A stretch of DNA of 64,000 nt from Parus major (lineage: Eukaryota; Chordata; Aves; Passeriformes; Paridae), in assembly GCF_001522545.3 (NCBI RefSeq), contig NC_031770.1, positions 106,556,130 through 106,620,129 on the forward strand. The letters are read 5' to 3'. The translations under genes were made by a program, and so were the position numbers. Below, piece after piece: positions 33,467 through 43,826 of this stretch (position 1 is the first letter of the stretch; each line of letters starts with the position of its first letter). Under the pieces are notes generated by a model. The model ran no database searches and had not been told where the DNA came from. It saw nothing but the letters and a program-made list of their open reading frames with translations.

Positions 33467-36312
33467 TTTACTTTGTATTCTAATTAAATAAATTCATCCT
33501 TTTCTCTTAAAGCCTTCCTAGCAGAGTGACCCTGGGGGGAGGCTGGGAAGATGTGGAACATCAATTCCCATGGGAAGAGCAGTCAGAAGAGGAGGCACTG
33601 CTCCCTCCTGGCATTGCAGAGCATCCTTCACTGAAATTCCTGGGATCCACAGCATGTGCAGTGTTACCCCAGCGAGCTGCAGAGGGATTTGGGTACCTAC
33701 TGCTAATTTGGGAGATACGCCTTTCAGAGTCAGCTGGAGTATTTCTGCCAGTAGTCTAAGGAGAAACACACCTGAACTTCCAACCTCCCTTTGGGATTGT
33801 AACAACAGTAGCTGTATTTGTTTAACAGAAATAATTTGAGTGTTTAAACTAAATATATTAATTGACACTTGGAAATAATCCTTACTGAGTATTTTAAGCT
33901 GTCTACCTTGAAAAGGAGTCCAAGCTCTCTGTACAGAATGGTTTGCAGAGATGGGCACTGAGTTTCTCCTCTAATAAAGGGCAGCAGAAATGATCATTCT
34001 CTCTAAATGTAAAATGGAGATAAGGTTATGAACCTACAAGATGCTTAAATCTCTCTAAAAAGGCTGTTAGAGATGAGATCCTGTGTGAATGACACTGAAA
34101 GCCAGAACAAGGTCACTGAAGAGCCCCCTCAGCACTGCAGCCTTCACCCTGTCAGCACCTCAGAGAGCACACAGGCTGTTGCCCAAACCTCCCACCCTGT
34201 GCCTGGTCACACTGTGGTGCTCTAGAGATGCTCCCACCTCTCCTGTGCAGTCCCCTCAGGCAGAAGGGAAGAAGGGAACAAACACTGATTCTCCCACAAT
34301 GTCAGCTGGTCCTGCGACCAACAGGGGAAAAAAAAACATTAAAGTGTATTGCATGAGAGAAAACAAAATGAGGATTTGCTGGGTGGGTCAAACAGGCTGT
34401 GCAAATTCTGGCTTTAAAGAAATTACTCAGAAGCCCCATGTAGCTCTCAAGAAAGTGCTGAGGAGGCTCTTGAAGAAATCCCATTTCAATTTGCTTATTT
34501 AAGTTAGTAGAAAAAAGACCTCCTTGTTATCTAATTTGTTGATGAGTTCAGACACTTTCTGGAATGATTTCTTGCATAATTTACCTTATTGATACATTAT
34601 TTATAAGTCCTCATTCAATTTCAGGCTCAGGGTTTGTGAGTGTTACATAATGAGAAGCTGGTGTCACCTCGTGTCAGAGGAATCAAAAGTGGTTTTGACA
34701 ACCCTGGGATTGTCACTAAAACAGCAATATAATCAGAGTTAATTTTTCACTGCTGAATCATTGCAAAATGCTCCCCTGCCATTCCCTCACAGGAATCTAA
34801 TAAATTATAATGTCCTTTATCTGTTGAAGAAAACAATTTGCTAAGGAGCAGCAGTTCCTGGCTAAAATGCTCCATAAACAGATCCAGAATCTATGACTGG
34901 AAGAAGTGCTTTCATGATGTATTTTTTAAGATGATACATTCCCTTCAAGTTTAATCTGGATACATGGATATGGGAAGACCCATGGTGTTTGCACCATGGG
35001 CTTCAAAACATGGGTATTCTGCAGACTGCTCAGTAATACACACTGAACTTAAAGAGTTCAGTGAGCCTTTGGATTCCACACTGTCCCTGAGAGATCAGGA
35101 TTTCCTTTCACTTTGTTGAAAAGTGGTTAAAAATATATGTACATACTGAGAAGAGTGTATGTATATTGACAGAGTCTGCTCTCACTGTGGATGGGAAACA
35201 CCTTTAGTGACAGGCACATAATACATTTTGATAGAGAAAGGGGATCAATTGGTTGCTTGAGATAATAAATCATTTTCCCTTGTTCAGAAGTCTGGACCTA
35301 ATAGCAAAAAACCTGGTAAGCCTGTCCTGATGTGAACTGAAATATTCTGTTTCTGCCTTGTTGTTTTGTTTAGCAAAGCAGGAAAATAATTATTACTTGA
35401 AGTATATTCCATGCAAGTTTGTTTTCTAATCTGTCAAGCTTTGAATCAGACTGGCCTTATTAATGTAAGAATCATTCACAGTGTTCCCTGTGAAGTGTGC
35501 TGGGTATTTTAGATGGCATCAAATCCCTGCCTGTCATAAGACTCACTTTGCTGTTAACTTGAGGCAAAGTGGGTTTTGAGTTTTCTGCTATACTTCAGTG
35601 GCTGTTCAGAAATAAAGATATGGGTTTGAAATGGGGTTTCAATTTCCCTTCAAAAGGAAATCACTGCTTCTTATTTAAAAATTGCTAGATTTGTACCTGT
35701 AGTTGCCAATACTCATGGTGTGCAGTTCCTCATGGGATGCATGTGAAGAATCATGTTAAAGTTCCCTCTGATGTCCAAGTACCAAGCACCTTCTGCTTTA
35801 GTGCTTTTTGGAAACAGATGCTTCATTCTTTTTGCCTGACGACTTCCAAGAGGTTAGTGGGCACTGTGGTCACATTTCCAAATGTCCCTGCACCCTTCAG
35901 CACCTGACACACTTTTTGAAGGAAAGGGCAAGTGCAGATTCCTTCCAATTCTCAGAACTGTGCTTTGGAAACAGTAGCTTTTTTCAAACATTTTTTTAAT
36001 TATTCAGTTTTTAGAAGCTGGGATTGGATATTGGATTCATTCCCAAGTGAAGCATTCCAAGTGGAGATAATAACACCCTCAAACTCCACATTAACAGACA
36101 TAATCATCCAGTTTCAAGCAGGTTGTCAGTAAATCAGTGGCCAAATGTTAATTGTAACTCCATGCTGAATCCCCACTGACTCTGAGGAACATCACTCCCC
36201 AGCCCTGCCCATAATCAGCCTTCCACACCACAGTCTAGTGGGAATTTGTTAAGTGATGTGTTTAAGGATGTAAATACAGTGGTTTCTGCCTGCCCTCCAT
36301 TTGCACTTGCAG
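33466..36312. other. Unique sequence, no gene recognised
   Basis: Overlapping open frames at 33518-33958 (minus, 146 codons) and 33526-33839 (plus) have no recognisable domain. The 137-codon plus frame at 34089-34502 is also featureless. The one striking structure is the hairpin at 34974-35004, listed separately. Confidence 0.5.
34974..35004. other. Strong short hairpin (13-bp stem, 4-base loop, one bulged A)
   Basis: CCCATGGTG (34979-34987) pairs exactly with CACCATGGG (34992-35000) around the loop TTTG. The stem extends outward by GAAG (34974-34977) pairing with CTTC (35001-35004), with a single unpaired A at 34978. Further flanks pair only partly. It could be a chance palindrome, a decayed palindromic repeat, or the tip of a small-RNA precursor; the sequence alone does not decide. 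Confidence 0.6.
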
Positions 36313-37262
36313 GTTTGTTTATGCACTCAAGGCTGCTCCAAGCTGTGCCTGGCCAGCCTGAAAGCGAGCAAACACTTTCTGCTACAGATCAGGAGGCAAC
36401 AATGCAAACAAACTGTCCTCCTCAGCAACTTTCCCTCAGGTGAAGACAGCCCACGAAGGGAAAGAAGAAGTGAAAAGTGCTGGGACAGGTGCTGTGTTTT
36501 GAGTACAATCTATGACTGCTGATGAAGTGCATCTGTCCAAGTTCACCCTCCTGACACTCACAGGACACCCAGCCTTGACACCAGGGCTGGACCTAAGCCA
36601 AACCAGAGAACTCTTCAGAGGGCTGGAGCTTGTGCACATGCTGTACTTGAGGAAGGATGGATCAGCTACACCTCTGGCCAGCAGCAGCTGTCCTGCTTTT
36701 GGCTTTTCCTGGTCACAGTGTGAGCTCTGTGCCCACCTATTCCCAGGCTCACCGCCCAGACTGGGTAAAACAGGCCATGTTTTGGTATATGTGGTGTTTG
36801 GTATAACACAGCAGGATACATGCTGTGCTGTCCAGCCACCTCATTGCAGAAAACACTGGCACAAAGCTCTCCAGAATGGTTTTTGCCTCCATTTTGTGAC
36901 ACTGGGATAAGGGGAGCATCCACCCTGGCTGGAGCTGGCCAGAAAAAAGTTACTTCCTTTTCTTTTTTTTCCTAACCCCTTTCCTTCTAGAACAGTTTGC
37001 TGCAATGGGATTTGAAGAACACAGTTTAAGAGAGTTGATTCATATTGATGGAGAAATTGTCTAATTCTAACAACAGCAGGTAAATGTGGGGAAGCTGTAC
37101 TGGATGGAAGAAAACCAGCAGAGAATTTAGAAATGTTGAAGATGCCCACTGTGCTCTGATAAAGAAAGATGCTCACCCCAGCCAAGGGGCTGCAGATGAA
37201 TCACAAGATGAAAGTCCAGAGAGGGAAGTCCCTTTAGAAGATGAGCCAGCAGCAGAGTGCAG
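36313..37262 (+). other. Cluster of splice-like signals (possible exons, unproven)
   Basis: Three plus-strand segments look exon-like. 36313-36439 is preceded by a pyrimidine-rich acceptor ending 'cacttgcag' and followed by CAG|GTGAAG. 36991-37079 follows a long pyrimidine tract ending 'ccttctag' and is followed by CAG|GTAAAT; one frame reads AAMGFEEHSLRELIHIDGEI and stops at 37062-37064. A segment ending at 37262 is followed by CAG|GTGAGA and is open from the ATG at 37084, with acidic content, but lacks a good acceptor. I recognise no protein. Chance matches are expected in a window this size, so a non-coding RNA or terminal exon is possible but unproven. Confidence 0.2.
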
Positions 37263-39741
37263 GTGAGACCCAGGTGCCCAGATGTTAGTGCAGGCTGCCC
37301 TGGCTTCCAGAGCTGGCACCTCTGGTCACACTCAGCATCCACCCTGGTACAGCCTGACATCCTGGGCAGTGTTATCCTTCCCCTGCCAACAGCAGGGACC
37401 AAGCAGGACCACTCCCAAATCCTTCTTGTCCCTTGTATTTTATGTACACTGGATTTGTGTTTATCAGAGGGGTAAGCATCTTTCAGAGAGCCTTGTCTAT
37501 GGCCCAGCATGCTGCAGATTTCACAAGGATGCCAGGGCCAGACTCCTTTTGGTTAGGGCATACGAATACCTGAATGGCAGACAAAAGGTGAAAATAAGAA
37601 CTTTGGAATCTGAATTTATGGCCATCCATAAGCTGGGTCACTGTGACTGCTTCTGGTCTCAGATCACCTTTATTAATTAATGATCTGAAGATTTTGTGCA
37701 CAGATTTAAAAGATTTTTTCTTTTCTCATGTGCCATTTGTACACAGATTTATCCTTTCCACTGGTCCTACAGGAGAAGGCAACACAAAAAATAACCCCTT
37801 GACTTGGAATGAAAGCTTCATTCGGACTTGCTGGATGGCAAGAGGCTTTTCTTCAAGTTCCTGAGTTTTAGCAATAATCTAATTGCAGCAGGTGTGTCAG
37901 CAGCTTACTAAATGCCAAAAAAATTAAAAATATTTTAAAAAAGAAAAAAAAATAAAATAAAAGTTTAAGAAGGTGCTGCTTAAGTTACTTTGAATAGGAA
38001 AGGAATATAATACACTGATGCATTTCTGTGTTTTATTTCTTGAAATTGCAAAAACAAAGCAAATTTTGCGATGTTATCTCATTGTTATTGTCAGTTAAAT
38101 AGAAGAATTTTGATTTGCACTGAGAAAAGAGTTCTAAGCTCAGATTTTGGAGGATGCACATTCAAACCTTATGCCTTGGCTTTATCTCTCAGATGGGTAA
38201 TTTCTGAGGTTTGGTAAATATAATCAAAAGGGCACAGACATATCTCGCTGCACCAGTTTCTAACAGCACGAGCACCTGGATTTTGTGATGATTATGAAAC
38301 AATTCTGTCATATTTGCAGACCTATTTGCATTGCATTTTCAATGAAAGTGAAGCAGAAAAAAAAAAGAAAGAAAAAAGGAAAGGAGACACCTCAAAGGAA
38401 GAATAGAAAACTAAAAATACACCCACTCTCTCTGTGTTTTCAAACTAGAGCAGAGCATCGGAGATGAAAGAATCTGCTTTTCTTTAATCTCACAGTGCAG
38501 CTGCCTCATCTGCTGCCTGTGATGTGTCCGTGTCACAGGAGCAAGTTTCACCTTTCTCCAAAAGCCACATCCTTCTGACAGCTCTGATAAACAGCAGGCA
38601 GCCAGCCAGGCTCTCCAGATCTTTCAAAATACCCACCCTGTGAACCCAAGAGTCATTTCTCCAGGAAAGCTGTAAATCATACCCCAGCTCTGCTGGCTCC
38701 CAGGGATCTCAGGGAAGCAGAGAATAGCAGAACAGCTCGCCCTTGCTGATCTTTCCAGCTTGCTCCTGTGTGAGCATCCCAGCCCCAAGCAGTGACAGTT
38801 TTGTCCTACCCCCTTTCATATAAAAAATAGTTTAAGTTGAGCAGCTGCAGAGGAGAGACATGGTTGTCTCCTTTTTCCTGCAAATGGGAAGGCAAATTCC
38901 TCTGGGATCTGGCCATTCCTACCCTGGGCTGGGCCTTCACCACAGGATAACAACAGGGAAAGCACACAGTGGAGATTTTTTTTGAGCATATTCTCTGAAT
39001 TCTCATTGCTTTAAGCTCAGGGACCTCCTGAGCCTTTTTTTTTTTGAGGAAAAAACATCAGAACATGGTTCTCTCTCATCATGTGCCACTCCCAATGTGA
39101 GCAGGCACATTGATGGATTAGGCACAGTGGTGGAAAGCAGCTGAAGGATTATATCCTCACAGTCTGTGTGAGCTCCACCAAGACAATATTTAAAGATTAT
39201 AACAAAATTTTCATTGTGTAAAAGGAAATAAAAAAGATTCTCGTGCAAAAACTCTATTTGTTGGCACTTTTTTCTCTTTATGAGTAGGGCAAAATTAGCA
39301 CCTTGGGGATACTGTAAATTTGTCTAGTCCTGATAAAAAATAAATGAATACCACAAATCTCCAGCAGTAAACTAATTAATAATGTATTGATCCCAGAATT
39401 ACAGGGTAAAAGTACAATATATCTTTTTTGGAGGGCACACCTCCATTTTCAAGCATTCTTATTCACCCTAGATACATAAATCTGCATTACCAAGGAGAAA
39501 GTTTAGCACAAGGTAATAGTGTCTGCTTATAAAAAACTTTATTAAAGAGTGACTAAATGACACCATGGCATGAAAAGAAAAAGAAAAGATGGCTTGGTAT
39601 TTTCAAAGCAAAACCAGCAATGTAATATTTCTTCTGACTCCTATAATGCATAACAACTAGGTACCAATAAGGTGTAGACCAACTTCACTTTCTTTGTTTA
39701 TGCAAATATTTATTTCCATATACAAATATATGCATAAGGAT
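37263..39741. other. Unique sequence with A-rich tracts, no gene recognised
   Basis: A-rich low-complexity stretches lie at about 37916-37963 and 38357-38388. Overlapping frames at 37127-37510 (minus) and 37282-37680 (plus) are unrecognised. No repeat family is recognised. Confidence 0.5.
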
Positions 39742-39817
39742 TAATTATAATCAGAAAACTTAATTATAATCAGAAAGCTTAATGATTATCAGAAAACTTA
39801 ATTATCATGAGCAAAAA
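39742..39817. repeat. Minisatellite, four 19-bp units
   Basis: Units start at 39742, 39761, 39780 and 39799 and are variants of TAATTATAATCAGAAAACT. The period is exactly 19 in all four. Units 1-3 differ by a few substitutions and unit 4 is the most diverged. No coding role is visible. Confidence 0.9.
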
Positions 39818-40400
39818 TTTATTTTCTCTTTTCAAAACACTCCCTTAGTGAGGTAACTGGGATGTGAACCTGTTACCACTGAATTAATGGATTAAAAAAT
39901 GTCATTGTGAGGCAAAAATCAGGCTCCTAACTCTCACCTGAGTTGCTCCATGGCTAATGTAGTTACTCCTGGTTCACCAACCCTATGCTTGTCTTTCTAG
40001 ACCGTGCAAAATATCTTTGTAACTCACAGTTCATTAAAATTGAGAATTGTTTGGGCTGTTTTTTGCCTAGTTAATGATGATATTGCAGCACAACAAACTG
40101 GAGCAGGCACCTCCTGAGTTAATGCCAGCTGAATTCAAAGACAACACCATGACAGAGGTTTAAACAACCTCAGTGAGGGATGCACAGGAAGGTTTGTGTC
40201 AGGTCTGTTGAGTCAGGCCTGGATATTTTATTATGAACAGGTACCAGAGGAGAGGTATTCTTCCTCACCTTCACCTTGCCTCAATATTTTCATAACTTAG
40301 ACTGTCACTTTGCTACAAGACTGTGTGAAACTTGCAGAGAGAATGGGGCAGCAACAGGAAAAGCTTGAAGATAGGGAGAAGATTTTTCTTTTTGAACTTA
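39818..40400. other. Unique sequence, no gene recognised
   Basis: Nothing recognisable. The plus frame at 40310-40579 begins here and runs into the next CR1, so it is not a gene. Confidence 0.5.
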
Positions 40401-40716
40401 TAGAATCAATCACAGGATGGTTTGGGTTGGGTCATCTCATTCCAACCCTCTCCATGGGCAGAGACATCTTCCACTATCCCAGGTTTCTCCAAGCCCCATT
40501 CAACCTGGCCTGGAACATTTCCAGGGATGGAGCATCCACAACTTCTCTGGGAAACCTGTGGTGCCTAACCACTGAGTAAAGATTTTTCTTCCTAGCATCT
40601 AAATTAAATCTACCCTATTTCAGTTTGAAGCCATCTCCCCTTGCCAAATCTCTCTCCATCCTTCTTATAGGTCCCCTTTAGGTACTGGAAGGCAGCCATA
40701 AGGTTCTGGGTCTTCT
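40401..40716 (-). mobile_element. CR1 LINE 3' fragment, minus strand
   Basis: It opens TAGAATCAATCACAGGATGG, then 'ttccaaccctctccatgggc', 'cttccactatcccaggtttc', 'gatggagcatccacaacttc', 'gagtaaagatttttcttcct', 'ctaccctatttcagtttgaa', 'ggtactggaaggcagccata' and 'aggttctggg'. It is the same 3' group as 10951 (minus) and 19859 (plus), and is 5' truncated. Confidence 0.93.
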
Positions 40717-43131
40717 AATACTCCAAATACTTCCTTTAATAAAGTGTATTTGTAAAATTTGTAAAAGTAAGTAAAAGTTTGCTCAAGTTAATCCTTAGCA
40801 CACAGAGAAGAGACAGAAGAAAACCAAATGTGTGTTTTTTTGCTGCAATGTCAGACCCATGGCCAGGAGTTTCAGGAACACAGCTCAGTCTGAGACACTT
40901 TTTCACTGTTCTCAGAATACATTTTCAAAAGATGGCAGTGCCATGGCCCCTGTTGTCTAAGCTTAGACCAGTCCGTCCATGTTTGTACTGATAAAGTCTT
41001 TGTCTTCTGAAATAGGAGTGGAGCTGCACATGGGCAATGGTCATTTGCCCAAATTAACCCTCAGGGTAAGTTTGGGAGGTTTATTGAGTTGTGTCTACAG
41101 TAGTAGCTAAGCCTAGACAAACTCTGAGTGCAGGCTCCAGTGTATTGGTGTTACTCAATTGCAAAAGTGAACATTTATGTTACTACAAGTGTTCATGGCT
41201 TCTCTTTTTCTGTGTTTCTTGTCACTACCACAGAGATTTCTGTATTACAGAGGAATTTTTTTCATATCTCTGTCTGTTTGCTTATGACAAAATGAAATCA
41301 TAACCCTGATTTGGGAAACCACTGTTTATTGCTGTAATGTGACAGGGATGCTACAAACATTATTATCACTGGCAACATCTGTGTCCCTTAAGTCCTAAGT
41401 CTACATTCCTTTCCCATATCCCTTAATATGGTGTCAAATTAATTATAAGCTTTTTACAACACAGACTTTACCCTCATGAATGCTGTTGTGTCACCTTGGT
41501 GTCATTTTTTCTTCCTGGACAAATAAAAGCAAGGACAAGTGAATCAATTAATTCTTGGGAGAAGTGATTGTTCTATTCGGGTGCTCCTGAATGAAAAGGA
41601 CAGTTCTCAAGTAGCCTGGCAAAACTCCCACCTCTGTCAAACTCAGAACCAAAACTGTGATTTACACCCAAAACTCTCACTAGCTTTGTCCTGACTTGTG
41701 CTGATGCCTTAAAATGTGTCTCCATTTCTCCAAATTTGTGCTGTGGACAGCTCATTTTTCTCATGCTTTAGAAAAACTACAAGGGTGACATGGGTGCAGA
41801 ATTGCCATCAGTCTTCAGTAGGATGTTCTATTGATTTCAGATTAGCAAACATCATCTTAGAAAAGCTGAAGTTAGCCTGGTCTAAAGAAAACCAGGTTGG
41901 AAAAAATGGTGGCAAGACGTTGCAAAGCACAATTTTACTCAGGCCAGGGACACAGGGGCTGATTGAACACTGCAGGTCTCTCTCACTGCTGCACTTGGCA
42001 GAGGGGTTGTCTGTTTATATTTTTGCCATTTGTCAGCTGGATGGATGTGCCACAGACAAGGGAGGCATGTTGTTAGGTTTAGACACTCACTAGTGTGAAA
42101 AGAATAGAGATTTTTCTCTCATAGTGGGGATGTTCTGAGGAGTTCTGCTTGCCCTCCAAGACCAGCCTTCTCTTGGGTGCCACCTGACAAAATATTTAGG
42201 TATGAACTATTCAGTAGGTCTTGTGCATGTGGGTAAAGCTAAATACCAAGCCAATCTTCTGAAAAGATGGGAATTGCAGATTCAGGCTCTTAACTGTAAG
42301 AAATAACATTATACTTAAAGACAGCTCTATTTTGTATTTATGTTCTGAGTACATGAGGAATTTTTCATTCATCATCCTTATGACACTGGAAATAGCACAG
42401 GGAGGCAGAGGGGTAGATTTGAACCTGAGTACTCGTGCCTCTGTCTGTAGATTTACATGAGCTCAGGTGTGTACTCCTGCAGTTAATTACATGTATTCAT
42501 CATATTTTGATGACATATTTCCATTAGATGGCATCTTTGCAGTGTCACTGTGTGCCTCTTGGCACAGATTGGTTTGTTCTGAGGAATAAAAGGGAAATAA
42601 TAACAATCTTTCCATCATAACCTTTTATGACCTGAGCTTTTAATGTCCATAAATAAAAGTGATGAGTGCTGTTGTGTACTCCCAAGGCCTTGAAGTTTTC
42701 TTTGCCCATTCTAAAGAAAAGGTTTAAAGCATTGAAATAATGTTTTCTTATGAGTTTAAGATTTTCTTATGGGAAAAATTACATTTTCTGCTAGTATAGA
42801 AACTTCTTTGGAGGTCTTCTCAGAATTTCTCTCTTGTAATATGAGAAATCTTGGCTTGCTCCATGATGAGGGAAGAAGAGACTGAACTGCAACAGTATTT
42901 CAAAAAGTGCAATACCCAGGTCATCCTCTTCAAAAACAAATAAAAACTGAAGTACAGAACAATGAGGTGACTTCACTGAAGTCGCCCAAGGGCAGACCCT
43001 TGTCTTTTCCAATGCAACCACTCACCTCTCCTCTTTCCTCTTAACAATGTCATGTGAATTTTGGATATTAACAGCCACTCTGTCAAACATAATAATCTTA
43101 ATAATCTTTGCACAAAGCCAAAAAAAAAAAA
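40717..43131. other. Unique sequence up to the assembly gap
   Basis: The 125-codon plus frame at 41716-42093 is unrecognised. Around 42395-42445 the text 'ggtagatttgaacctgagta' resembles the complement of a tRNA-derived SINE B box (GATTCGAACC), so an ancient MIR-like SINE is possible but weakly supported. The stretch ends in a run of A (43120-43131) immediately before the gap. Confidence 0.45.
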
Positions 43132-43826
43132 NNNNNNNNNNNNNNNNNNNNNNNNNNNNNNNNNNNNNNNNNNNNNNNNNNNNNNNNNNNNNNNNNNNNN
43201 NNNNNNNNNNNNNNNNNNNNNNNNNNNNNNNNNNNNNNNNNNNNNNNNNNNNNNNNNNNNNNNNNNNNNNNNNNNNNNNNNNNNNNNNNNNNNNNNNNNN
43301 NNNNNNNNNNNNNNNNNNNNNNNNNNNNNNNNNNNNNNNNNNNNNNNNNNNNNNNNNNNNNNNNNNNNNNNNNNNNNNNNNNNNNNNNNNNNNNNNNNNN
43401 NNNNNNNNNNNNNNNNNNNNNNNNNNNNNNNNNNNNNNNNNNNNNNNNNNNNNNNNNNNNNNNNNNNNNNNNNNNNNNNNNNNNNNNNNNNNNNNNNNNN
43501 NNNNNNNNNNNNNNNNNNNNNNNNNNNNNNNNNNNNNNNNNNNNNNNNNNNNNNNNNNNNNNNNNNNNNNNNNNNNNNNNNNNNNNNNNNNNNNNNNNNN
43601 NNNNNNNNNNNNNNNNNNNNNNNNNNNNNNNNNNNNNNNNNNNNNNNNNNNNNNNNNNNNNNNNNNNNNNNNNNNNNNNNNNNNNNNNNNNNNNNNNNNN
43701 NNNNNNNNNNNNNNNNNNNNNNNNNNNNNNNNNNNNNNNNNNNNNNNNNNNNNNNNNNNNNNNNNNNNNNNNNNNNNNNNNNNNNNNNNNNNNNNNNNNN
43801 NNNNNNNNNNNNNNNNNNNNNNNNNN
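43132..43826. other. Assembly gap (695 N)
   Basis: An unbroken run of N preceded by a 12-base A run. Long open frames reported across it on any strand (for example 42973-43857) are artefacts of untranslated Ns. The missing content is unknown; the A run suggests that a homopolymer or retroposon tail stopped the assembly. Confidence 0.99.
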
